A stretch of DNA of 64,000 nt, from the NCBI GenBank assembly GCA_002841405.1, contig PGZR01000001.1, forward strand, positions 18,501-82,500. Reading direction: 5' to 3'. The notes under the pieces were generated by a model. That model had not been told where the DNA came from. It saw nothing but the letters and a program-made list of their open reading frames with translations, and did no database searches. Position numbers and translations under genes: made by a program. Of this stretch, positions 25,494-37,300 are shown piece after piece. How positions within the stretch are numbered: the first letter of the stretch is position 1; each line of letters starts with the position of its first letter. Source of the stretch: Firmicutes bacterium HGW-Firmicutes-4. GTDB taxonomy: Bacteria > Bacillota > Clostridia > Eubacteriales > Eubacteriaceae.

Positions 25494-28214
25494 TTAATCC
25501 ACTCTGTCCCTGATCTTTTCCATTAACAACATTTCAAAGTCCTTTACCAACAATGGTTTATGGAAATAATACCCCTGTATTTCCTGACAGTGGTTTTCTT
25601 TTAAAAACAAAAATTGTTCCTGCGTTTCAACGCCCTCGGCAATCACATTTATATCCATTTGAGCGGCCAGATTGAGAATCGTTTTGGCAATGTTTCCGGT
25701 ATCGTTCTGCGGATAATCTTTAATAAATTCCCGATCAATTTTCAGTTTGTCAAAGTTGAAATTCTGCAGGTATTTTAATGATGAATATCCGGTTCCGAAA
25801 TCATCGATGGCCACCTTCACCCCCTGGGCTTTGATCTTCTCCAGCTGCGAGCTGGTTCCTTGCATATTTTCCACCAGAATACCTTCCGTAATCTCGATTT
25901 CCAATAATTCGGCCGGCATTTGGTATTTTTCCAGAAGCTCTTTAATAATTTGTGGCAGATCTGATCTTTTAAATTGGATGGGTGACAAATTTACCGCTAC
26001 CACAATTTTTTTGTTCGATATATCGCACCACTTTTTGTTTTGTTTTATGGCTTCTTCCAAAACCCAATTCCCGATCGGGATGATTAAATCGGTTCTTTCT
26101 GCCACTGGGATAAATTGCCCCGGGCTTATCGGTCCCAAATTTTCATTATTCCATCGCAGCAGTGCCTCACTGGCAATAATTGCTCCCGTTTCGACCTGCA
26201 CCTGGGGCTGATAAACTAAACTGAGTTCATTCTTTTCAAGCGCACTACGTAATTCCGTTTCCAGCTTCAGATTATTAAGATAGTTTTCCTTGATTTCTTT
26301 CTCATAAAAAACATAGGTGTTATCGCCGGTTTGAAGGGCATAGTTTTTAGCAATATTTGCGTATTCAATGAGTTTTTCCAGATCAGCGCTGTCCTCCTGG
26401 AAAACAGCGATGCCAATCGACACATTTAAATAAACCTTCTCATTTTCAATTTCAACTGGCTCTTTGAGATAGGTCATCATTTTATTGATTAAATGTCCCA
26501 TTTCCAGTTTGTCATTGCTGTTGATCCGGGCGATGATGAATTGGTCTTTGTGGAGAATCCCCAGAAGATCTTCCGCTTTTAAAAATGTCTGAATCCGCTC
26601 AGATACTTCCCGGATTAAGATATTTCCAGATTTTTTTCCTAAATAATCATACAGGGCATTAAAGTTGGTAACCTGAAGGATAATGATTGTCAGGTTATCA
26701 TATTGTTTGATGAATTCCCGGGTTTTAAGTTCAAAAAGCACCTGGGTTGGCAATCCAGTAACCTCATCGTAATGCTTAATTTTATTGATCGCCTCTTCAG
26801 TAATCCTGATATTGGTTAAATCTTCAAAAACCTCCAGATAATTGCTTAAGGTATCGCTTTTGCTGTCAAATATCTTTGAAATGGTAATATATTTGGGATA
26901 GGTGGTCCCATCTTTTCTAGCATCGACAATTTCGCCCTGCCAATTGCCTTCTTCATTGACGTTTTCCCAGATATTGCGATAGACCTCTCTGAGCTGTTCC
27001 CCTGACTTGAAATCAATCGGTTTTCGGCCCATGACTTCATCTTCGAGATAGCCGGTGATCGTCGAAAAGGCCTTATTAATATAGACAATCCGCATTTCAG
27101 CATCCATAATCATGATGCCTTCTTTGGAGTTCTTGAAAATGCCGTCGGTTATCTTTTCTCGCGAACTGGCTTCTTTCTTGATCAACAACAACCTCGAAAC
27201 AACTAAGCTGATGATACCTAAAATCAGAATCAACAGAACGGCGATGAGCACGATGGTCCGGTTGTCCTCGTTGGTAAAAACACCGAGAACCTCTAATGGC
27301 GCCGCACCAACCAGTACCCAATGCAGATTACGATAACCTTGCAGTGGATAAAGGGGGGTATAAAAGTAAAGATCTTTTCCATCATCAAAATAGCCGCTGC
27401 CATTATTTAAGATAGCCTGCCAGATTTCCGGATTTTCCTGACTGAATGCCCCCCCCATCTGATCACCGTACATAAATGAAAAGTCTTTGTTACTGTTCTC
27501 ACTCAACAAATAATAGCCTTCATCATTTAACAGCAGGATTTTCATATCCATATTGCTTTTAGAATCACTTTCTATCTGCTCCAACATATTTTGGGCCAGA
27601 TAATTTAAAACCAGAATTCCCTGACGTTCATTTTTATCATTAAACACCGGTAACACCAGGCGCATCAACGGTTTGACCGGCGTTTCGACTTCGCCGCCTT
27701 TGATACTCAAATCCATCGCTGAAATATAAATTTCACCGGAATTAAGCTTCATCCCTTCCACAAAATAGCTCTGATCGTCTTTGGATTCTAATTCACTGTC
27801 GGCTACGGCCATCGTAACATTATCACCATCATTCACGCGAACCTTTTCGTCGCCATCAACACCGACAAACTGGATCGAATCATAGATTTTTTTGCTGGTC
27901 ATCATATTGGAAAAAATTCGTTTGAGTTCATTTTGATTATTGGGCTCCGCTGAATTGCCAACGTAAGCCTTTATTTCACTGGAATTTAAAATAATATTTC
28001 CATCTGAATTAATATCTTCAAAGATTGAGTTGACATTGACACCGACGATCTCGCTGTTATTCAACTGTCTAATTTTGATAATATTTTTGCCGTTTTCGAT
28101 ATTAATATTAATAAAGATCCCAGAAAAAACCGTTATTATAAAAAATCCAGGCATAAAGATCATGACAAAATTCTTGATCATTTTTTTTATTCGTCTATTT
28201 TTTAAATCCATCAT
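25494..28214 (-). CDS. Membrane sensor with PAS, degenerate GGDEF and EAL domains
   Basis: 906 residues. A TM helix (about 13-33) and an extracellular dCache-like region (about 40-300) lead to a second TM helix (about 320-345). Then come PAS (FKNSKEGIMIMDAEMRI onward), a GGDEF-fold domain and an EAL domain. The GGDEF signature is replaced by HKDQF, so cyclase activity is unlikely. The EAL domain keeps EALLRW, LEIEITEG, IDDFGTGYSS and the final EGVE, consistent with an active c-di-GMP phosphodiesterase. Upstream is a clear promoter. It may influence the adjacent giant surface protein, but that is speculation. Confidence 0.92.
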   Translation of the reverse strand: MMDLKNRRIKKMIKNFVMIFMPGFFIITVFSGIFININIENGKNIIKIRQLNNSEIVGVNVNSIFEDINSDGNIILNSSEIKAYVGNSAEPNNQNELKRIFSNMMTSKKIYDSIQFVGVDGDEKVRVNDGDNVTMAVADSELESKDDQSYFVEGMKLNSGEIYISAMDLSIKGGEVETPVKPLMRLVLPVFNDKNERQGILVLNYLAQNMLEQIESDSKSNMDMKILLLNDEGYYLLSENSNKDFSFMYGDQMGGAFSQENPEIWQAILNNGSGYFDDGKDLYFYTPLYPLQGYRNLHWVLVGAAPLEVLGVFTNEDNRTIVLIAVLLILILGIISLVVSRLLLIKKEASSREKITDGIFKNSKEGIMIMDAEMRIVYINKAFSTITGYLEDEVMGRKPIDFKSGEQLREVYRNIWENVNEEGNWQGEIVDARKDGTTYPKYITISKIFDSKSDTLSNYLEVFEDLTNIRITEEAINKIKHYDEVTGLPTQVLFELKTREFIKQYDNLTIIILQVTNFNALYDYLGKKSGNILIREVSERIQTFLKAEDLLGILHKDQFIIARINSNDKLEMGHLINKMMTYLKEPVEIENEKVYLNVSIGIAVFQEDSADLEKLIEYANIAKNYALQTGDNTYVFYEKEIKENYLNNLKLETELRSALEKNELSLVYQPQVQVETGAIIASEALLRWNNENLGPISPGQFIPVAERTDLIIPIGNWVLEEAIKQNKKWCDISNKKIVVAVNLSPIQFKRSDLPQIIKELLEKYQMPAELLEIEITEGILVENMQGTSSQLEKIKAQGVKVAIDDFGTGYSSLKYLQNFNFDKLKIDREFIKDYPQNDTGNIAKTILNLAAQMDINVIAEGVETQEQFLFLKENHCQEIQGYYFHKPLLVKDFEMLLMEKIRDRVD

Positions 28215-28243
28215 AACCGCCCTTTCAGTTTTACTTACAAATC

Positions 28244-28272
28244 ATTATACTAGACTAACTGAAGTGATGCAA
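28244..28272 (-). promoter_or_regulatory. Sigma-70-type promoter of the GGDEF/EAL gene
   Basis: Minus strand TTGCAT (28272-28267), 17-bp spacer, TATAAT (28249-28244), about 30 nt before the ATG. Confidence 0.75.
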
Positions 28273-28303
28273 TCAAATACACAACCCTTAAAAAGCAAAT
28301 TAA

Positions 28304-28339
28304 TAAAAGCATCCATGACCTTTTTCGTCATGGATGCTT
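28304..28339 (-). terminator. Intrinsic terminator of the giant repeat gene
   Basis: Minus strand AAGCATCCATGAC pairs perfectly with GTCATGGATGCTT (7-nt loop) and is followed by TTTATTAATTT, about 20 bp after the stop codon. Confidence 0.85.
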
Positions 28340-28358
28340 AATCTGTTAATGAGAAATT

Positions 28359-31300
28359 TTACTTATTTCTACCTCGATGGGGAAGACCAGGGTGAGGACG
28401 ACTTGGACCATCACTGTCAGACAGCGGAATCGTCGAAAAATGAGCTTCCGCATCGATCGATTCGGTGGCATCAAAGGCCCAGCTGGCAGCGGTGCTGACG
28501 CTCGTTCCGCCCACAAACCAACCGTCAAATTGATACCCGGTATTGGCAACGGCCATTAACGTGACGGCCTCTTCCTGGCCGAATGATCCGCCTCCAGAAA
28601 CCGTTCCTCCCTGTTCAGGTACCGCTTTTGCGGTGATGCTGTATTTACCCTGGACAAAATGGGCCGTATAGGTTTTACTGCCATTAACCGTCGTTTTAAA
28701 GACCGGCGAGATCGCCCCTTTTATCCGGCCGTTTTCATCGGACCAGTAGCCAAAGATATAACCAAGCTCCGTGGGGATGGCAGTTAAGGTTGCCGTATCC
28801 CCGTAAGCATAGGTTTGCTGCCCGGTGATATAACCGGCTCCGTGGGGATCCACATTGGCGCTGATATCATGGGTTGTTTTTTCAAACACTGCCGTTAAGG
28901 TCGTATCTTCATAAATTCTGAATGGGTAACTTCTGGCATTTGAAAGTTTTAAACCGTTCTGGTTGACCCAATGGAGGAATTTGTAACCCGGGTAGGCCAC
29001 TGCATAAGCCATTACATATTGACCCGATTCGACGGTCTTTTCGCCGGCAATCAGATCACCAACCAGGAGCGCTTTACCTTGTAACACCGATTGTTCAGTG
29101 ACCGAAAGTTTTACCGTTGCATTTGATTTGAAATGAGCGATCAGAACGGTGTCTCCGGTAACGGTAAAGGTGTAGACCGCCTCCGGACTGACGACATTCC
29201 CTTTAACATCGGTCCAGTTCGTAAATTCATAGCCATAACCGGGGATGGCTTCTACTGTAGTCTGATTCCCAGCGGTGGCATCCAGATGGTAGCCTCTGGC
29301 GATATTGCCACGAAGGTACTCTTCGGCCAGCGGAATAATCAGGGCCCCTTTAGTATTTTTAAAGGTGGCGGAAATTGTGATGGGCGCCAGATTAATCCAG
29401 TCTTCATTTAAGGTGAAGGTATAATCCCCGTCTGATGAAATACAAGACTGCGTTCCCTGGGCATCGGTTATCATCCAACCGGCAAAGCTATAGCCGTCTT
29501 TGGCAGTAGCCGATAAATTCACGGTGTCTCCAAAATTGTAATAGCCGTTCCCGGCGGCGTTACCACCGTCGCCAACAGTCAACTCGACCTGATATACATT
29601 GGGTGTAAAGACCGCAGTTAGGTTAGTGTCTTTTGTCAGCGTAATGGCATCACTACTTAAGGTTGAGACCTGTTCTCCGGTGTCAGCATCCATCCAGGCA
29701 GTAAAGGAATAGCCTGGCAAGGCAACCGCTGCAATACTGGCCTGATCGGCCTCAGAGGATGGATTGTAGCCGCCCTCACCAGATAAGGTTCCACCGGTAA
29801 CCGGGTCAGCCATTAAAGTCAGGACAAATTCTTCGTTACTGAAATCGGCTTCCAGATTGCGGTCGGCGGTTGCTGTGAAGCTATAGTTGGGTGTCTGACT
29901 CACGCATTGGCCGTTTTCAAACCACCCCACAAATTGTGAACCGCTGGCGGGTGAAGCCTTAAGTGAAACCACGGCGCCTGCCGGATAGACCTCATCCGAA
30001 TCGCTATTAGCAACCGTCCCCAGGGCCGGATCATTAACGGTGGTGGTCATGGTATAGGTTTGGGGGGAGAAACTGGCAGTCAGGTCTGCCTCCGCCCGCA
30101 GGGTAAAGACATAAACAGCATCGGAACTCAACCGGTTTCCAGTGGCATCCATAAAGCCATTAAAAATATACCCTTCTTCCGGGGTGGCCGTTAAGGTGAC
30201 TGCCGTTCCATAATCATAGGTTCCCGTTCCGGATACCGTGCCGCCGCCATCTGGAGTGATACCAACATTCACGGCAACTTGTTCAAGCTTGAATTTGGCA
30301 AAAAGCACTCGCGAATAATAGGCCACAAAATCATATTCCGGGGTATCACAGACTTTTATTCCGGCAATATCATACCAGCCCACAAATTCATAGCCGGTAA
30401 ATGGCACGGCGTTGAGATAAAATTCATCCTTTGTTTCAGAAGTCTGGTAAACCTTATAAACCCGTCCGCCTTCAAGGGGGTCCGGAAAAGCCAGTGCCAT
30501 GATTCCTTTGTGAGAAAAAGCGGCGACCAGGGTCCGGTCTTTTGCAGCGGTAAAGGTATAGGCATCCTTCTTCTCGACTTCTTTGCCGTTTTCATACCAG
30601 CCTTCAAACTCATAGCCTTTCTTTTCTTCGGCTTTTAAGGTGACCGACTCGCCATTTGTAATGACCAGTCCAGTTTCTGGTATATCTTTATCGTCTGAAG
30701 TCACTGTACCGCCCTCCACATAATCGCATTGGACTTGAATGGTGACCGCCGGTTCGGCTTCAAAATTGGCAGTTAATGTTGTATTTTCAGTGACATCAAA
30801 AGTATAATCGGCAGTTTTGGTGACCACGGCACTGTTTTCATCGGTCCAGTTGGCAAAGGAGTAGCCCTTTTCTATAACTGCACTCACGGTTACCGAATCC
30901 GACAGCTTATAGGGACTGGTTCCGGTTTGGGTAACCGTTCCCTGGGTTTCGTCAGCTGATTTTGCCGTCACGGTAAAGGCATTTTCCTGATAACTGGCAA
31001 TATAGCTGACATCTGCGGTCAAGTCAAAGGTATAGGTTTCTGAAGTAGAAGCCGGCACGTCATCCGTCAATGCGCTAAACCAGCCTTTAAAGATATAATT
31101 ATCTGTCTCCGCATCATCCAGGGTTGCGGTGATGGTATGTTCACCCATTTGGGATAATCCATTTCCGGTCAAGGTCACTAGCGACTCCATTGTGGTCGGA
31201 TCAGCCGTCAGGGCTACATTGGCACCTAATTCAAATTGGGCAGTGAGACTATGATCGGCTGCAACCGCCGTCAGGGTATAGCTTTCGTCCTCGGAAACCT

Positions 31301-34300
31301 GGGCTTCACCTTCATACCAGCCATCAAAAACATAGCCTTCATTTGGCGTTGCTGTGACAGTCGCATCATTGCCAACCGTGACCTGTTGAGACGGGCTAAC
31401 CGTTCCCCCCTCTTCCGGGGTGGCACTGGTGGTGATGGTATATTGTTCACTATAACTGGCAATATAACTGGTGTCTGCGGTTAGGTTAAAGGTGTAGCTT
31501 TCTTCGGTTGACACCGGTTCCAGGTCAGCCAGATTCACATACCAACCATTAAAGACATAATTTTCGGTTTCGGTATCGATTAAGGTGGCGGTAATCGTAT
31601 GTTCCCCGGTTTGGGATAATCCGTTTCCAGTAAAGGTCACCAGGGTATCCATCGCCACCGGATCTGCCGTCAGGGTGACATTGAATCCCGCTTCAAACTG
31701 AGCAGTGAGACTATGATCAGCGGCCACTGCTTCCAGGGTATAGGTTTCTTCGGTTGATACCTGGACGCCATTTTCATACCAGCCGTCAAAGAGATAACCC
31801 TCATTGGCGGTGGCTGTCACGGTGGCCGTTCCGCCGGCGATCACCTGCTCGGTTGGGGTAACCGTCCCGCCTTCTGCTGGCGTGGCACTGGTGGTAATGG
31901 TGTACTGTTCACTATAACTGGCAATGTAACTGGTGTCTGCGGTTATGTTGAAGGTATAGGTTTCATCGGCTGACACTGGTGCCGGGTCAGTCAGATTGAC
32001 ATACCAGCCATTAAAGACATAATTTTCAGCTTCGGCACCCAATAGGGCAGCGGTGATGGTATGTTCTCCGGCTTTGGATAATCCATTGCCGGTAAAAGTC
32101 ACCAGCGTATCCATCGCCACCGGATCAGCAATCAGAGTTACCTCAAATCCTGCTTCAAATTGGGCGGTAAGATTGTGATCAGCCGCCACCGCTTCAAGAG
32201 TATAGGATTCTTCTGTAGAAACCTGAACCCCATTTTCATACCAGCCGTTAAAGAGATAACCTTCATTAGGAGTGGCCGTCACGATGGCCGTTTTACCACT
32301 GACAACTTTTTCTGTGGGGGTAATTGTTCCCCCAATTTCCGGGGTGGCACTGGTGGTAATCGTGAATTCCTGTTTGAAGTGAGCGGTTAAAACGGAACCT
32401 TCGTCGGCTTCATCAACCAGAAATGAAATACTCTTTGCCTCCGGATCATCAATTACCACGGCACCCTCACTGCTCCAGTTTTCAAAAACCCAGCCCGGGT
32501 TGGCGGTGGCTTTTAAGACCGCCATTTCACCAACGCGATATGTTTCGCCGCCAATTGCCGTTCCTGCGTCTACCGGCGAAGCGGCGGCGGTAATCAGGAT
32601 ATCCGTTTTATCATCGGGATTATCGGGATCTGGGTCCGGATCCGGCGGATTATGATCAACGACGCCACCAGCCACTTCACCCAGATCTTCTAATGCTACC
32701 TCTGCTAAATCCAAAGCACCGTCAGCCAACAGCTCATCACCGCCAAAATAGATGGCCGCAGCGATACCGGCGGCAATGGCGGCAGCCGTAGCAGCGGCGG
32801 CGGCGATTTTCACGATTCTTTGGGCTTCACTGCCACTACTTTCTTTATAAACCGCCACAACGGTTGTATTTCCGGTCATATAGAGAGTCAGTGTGCCTGC
32901 CTTGGTATTGGAGGTCACACTTTTCAAGGTATTGCCGTTGCTGTCTTCAAAATGGGAGAAAGCATACCCGGCCTGATTGCCCTGGGAGATGGTCACCAGC
33001 GTTCCATAGGGATAATATCCCGATGGGGCTGCCTGGCCGCCGCCTTTGGGACTGACATTCAAGGTCAGGTAACAGGCATTCGGCGAATAATTGGCCTGAA
33101 TCGGGGGTGCATCGATTCCAGGTTGTCCCGCGACCGTGTAGTTAAAGCTGGTTTTCTTACTCAGGGTGGTACTGCCCTGAGTCCAATTTTCAAAACTGTA
33201 ATTAGCATCCACGGTGCTGCTGATATTAACGGATTCCCCAACATTTCGATAACCGCTGCCGGATACCTCACCGCCGTTTAAATCTACGCCGGGAATGGTC
33301 TGATCAGCAACGTAGGCATTTTCCACCAAAATTCCAATGTCCTTTAAATGCAGCCTGGCCACCAGCGGGGTGCTATCCAGTAGCTGATAGTTGAAGGACG
33401 GCGCACTGCTGACTAAAATAGGGGTTTCCTCATCGGTATACCAACCATCAAAAACCAGATTGGGATCCACCGTTCCGTAGTTAAGGGTAATGGAATCCTT
33501 GAAATTCCCGGTAACGCCTGAATTAGGAAACTGGGTTACCTGGGGAACCACCCCGGGCAGCAGGTTTCGTTGATAATTATCCGTCCACTCGGCTGAAACC
33601 GGAACCGTTACCGTGTATTCCTGGACAAAGTCATACTGAATTGCCAGCGACTCGGTGATGGCGTCGATGGTATAAACTGCATCATAGGAGATCAGGGTGC
33701 CCGTGCTATCCAGATAATCTTTAAATATCACATTCGGCATGGTTTGATTGGCGGTGGCGGTTAAGACCACCTTATCGCCGTACTCTGGGATGGTTCCAGC
33801 TGGTGCCAATACCCCATTTTCATAGACAGCCATGGCCACGCTGCCATAAACAGACCGGCCTGGATCCACTGGGGTCAGAGTTACCGGGCATTGTAATACA
33901 TCAAAGTTGGCCGTGTAAATGACATCATTTGCCACATTCACCACCAATTCCGAAGTGGTTATAACTGTATCATCCAGATTATTGGTCCAGTTGACAAATT
34001 CAAAACCGGTATTAGGGATGGCCGTGAGGGTTGCCTGGGTCCGATAGGCATAGGTTCCGCCTCCGTTGACGGTGCCCATCGTCGTTGGGTTTGCCGCAGC
34101 GCCAATGCTATTCTGGCTGGTGTGGAATTGGGCGGTCAGGGTATCATTTCCCGTCACTGTAACATCAAAGGTACTGTCCATCGAAACGATGTCTCCCAGA
34201 GCATTGACCCAGCCATCAAAGACATAGTTAGCATCTGGGGTGGCTACGGCTGTGATCACATCCCCATAAAAAGGACCATCGGTCGGGTAATTGGTCCAGG

Positions 34301-37300
34301 CGGCGGTTCCACCGCCGCTTGCTGCGGTATTAATACCCACGGTATAGGCAATCGGAGCAAAATTTGCCTGAAGTGACATATTGGCATCCGGTTGCAAAAT
34401 CCAGTTGGCATCGGTGCTTAAAACAGCTCCGGGCTGAGGATCTGCCAGGGCATCGGTCCAACTCACAAAAGTGTATCCCATATCCGGGGTTGCCGTTACG
34501 GTTAGCGATTGCCCATAAAGTACTGAAGCCTGAGACTGGCTCACGGTTCCGCCGGGGGTTTGGCCGGCTGCTACAACCGTAAATGTTTTCGGGGTATAGT
34601 GGGCCACATAGGTTACCACCAGATCCGGTCCGATGGTAACATCAAATGTATCATCCGGATAGACAATTCCAGCGGCATCGGTCCAATTGGTAAAATCGTA
34701 ATTGGGCGAGGTTTCAGCCGAAATGGTTTTGGTCGTATTTTTAGGGCCAATCAGAATATCTGTCTTTTTCGCCGCCGCGGGATCGCCTTGGGTGATAATC
34801 GCGCCGTAATCCGTAACAAAGACAGCCACCAGATTGGTCGCTTGTGTTACGGTATAATTAAAATCTGCGGTTTTACTGATCAGCTTGCCATCCTCAAACC
34901 AGCCAAGAAACAGAATTTCTGTATTGGTGGTATTGGCCGCCATATTTAGAACCGTTCCATAGCTGTAGATGTCCTTTGCGGGACTCACTGATACCTGATC
35001 TTCAATGGATTTCTGAGCGACCATTGAAATATTCACCAGATAAGTTTCCGGTGCAAAAACCGCCGTGTACTGCCCCTGGCTGGCTTCACTGGCGGTAAAG
35101 GTATATTGGGGATTGGTACTCACGGCTAAATCCGAATCCCCCTGGGTCCACCGAATAAAATTATAATTGGCATTGGGAATGGCCGTTAAGGTCACACTTG
35201 CGCCATCCTCAAAAGTACCGCCACCAGCGACGGTTCCGCCTGTTGCTGGAGAAGGCGTAACCGTAATGGGATACTGCACCGCCGAAAAATTAGCCGTTAA
35301 CGCCTGGTTGCCAGTAATCGTGATGCTGGCATCAGGCTTGTTGGATACGGTGTTCCCTGATCCATCCACCCAACCGCTAAAAACATAGCCGTCCGCCGGG
35401 GAGGCCTGAATATTTACCACTTGACCGTAAACCAGATTGGTTCCCCCGCTACTGACGGTTCCGCCATTTGTCGGATTGGCTGTCAGACTCAGGGTATACC
35501 CTTGCTGGGAAAAATTGGCAATCAGGCGAGTATTCTTGCTGGGCTCAAAAACGTAGGTCTGATCTGTACTGACGCTTTGACCGGTATCCCCATCGGTCCA
35601 GCCGGTAAAACTGTAGCCATTGGCTGGTGTAGCCACAACGGTGGCGGTTTTGCCATAGGTAATGGAAGTTGCCGAGGTTACCTGAGCGGTTCCTCCCGGA
35701 GTTGGGGTTGCCGCCACCGAGATGGTGAATGTTTTGGGGGTTACATTGGCAATAAAAGTCTGCAACCCTTTTTGCACCTGCACCGTGAGATTAGGATCAG
35801 TACTCACAACCTTACCGGCACTGTTGGTCCAGTTAATGAAATCATAGGTATCCGAGGAACCGTTAAAACTCAGGTTGGTTCCAATCGGTTGAACTTCAAT
35901 ATCCACGTTTCTTGATGAAAACGGGTTTCCCAGAACAATCACCGAACCCCAATTGGTACCAAAAACAGCATTAATCAATACGGGTTCAGTGACCGTATAA
36001 GAAAAGGCCGGCGATTTAGATAATAAGATGCCGTTTGCATACCAGCCTGAGAACGTTACCCCGGAATCGGTACTGCCGGCACTCAAAGCTAACACCGTTC
36101 CACTGGCATAGTTACCGCTTACCGGGGTTACGGTAATGGTCTGAAGAGCGGCCGGTGAGGCAATGGTTGAAATTTTCACCGGAATCTGAGTTGCCTGAAA
36201 CACCGCTGCATAGATCCCGGCGGTAGCATCGCTGGCAGTAAATGCGTAACTGGCCTTCTTACTGACAACCGCCTGGGATTCGCTATTAATCCAATTAACA
36301 AAGGTATAACCGGCGGTCGGGGTCGCAGTCAGGGTCACTGTCGCTCCGCTGACATAAGTGCCATCGCCACTCACCGTGCCGCCACTGGTCGGAGTTCCTG
36401 AAACCTGAATCACCACGGTATCCGGAATAAAGCTGGCCGTATAGGTTATGTTATCCGTCACCGGGATATTCAGAGTTGCACTGGTTCCCACCACCGCATT
36501 GTTTTGATCGGTCCATTGGCTGAACTTATAGCCGGAATCCGGGGTGGCCGTGAGCGTTACCTTTGATCCATTGGCGACATTCCCCCCACCGGTTACAGTT
36601 CCGTTGCCATCACTGACCACCGCAACACTACACATTGTCGGCTCAAAAATCATTTGATAGGTACCGGATTCCGTTACCGGCACATTTACCGGCTGGGTAT
36701 ATGGTGTGTAGGAGCTGTAATTATTGGGGTCAGTAAAATAATAACCATTACATTCATAGCCGGGGTTAGGCATGGCATATAAATAAATACTATCCAGCAG
36801 GCTATATGAACCACTTTCATTAAACACAGTTCCTCTGGTTGGGTCGGAGCTTTCCACAACAATATTATAAGCCCCTTCGAAAGAAAAGGAGATAATTACG
36901 TCATCATGTAAAATAAAATCGGCGGTTGGTTGATTATCAACTTCCTGACTGGTGCCATCAGCAAAGGCTGCTGTAATACTAGTAACCTTAAAACCATTAA
37001 CGGGTGTCACATTAATATTTAATGTGGATCCGGTGGGATAAGCGCCATTCCCGGTTTGTCCATTTGCTCCGCTGAAGGTTACATTACCTAAAGTGGGGTT
37101 GAGGTCTTCCACCTGAACCTCTACGGTGCTGACCGGCGGTGGTGTAACCGCATAAAAGGTCACTGAAATGACGGTATCATCAGTTAAGTTAAACGTAGTT
37201 GGTGTCAGCGGGGTTTCATAGATCAGTCCCCCCATTGATGCCGAAATCAGATAAACCGCATAGCCGGGGTTAGCTACGGCATCAACTTTTAGAACAGATC

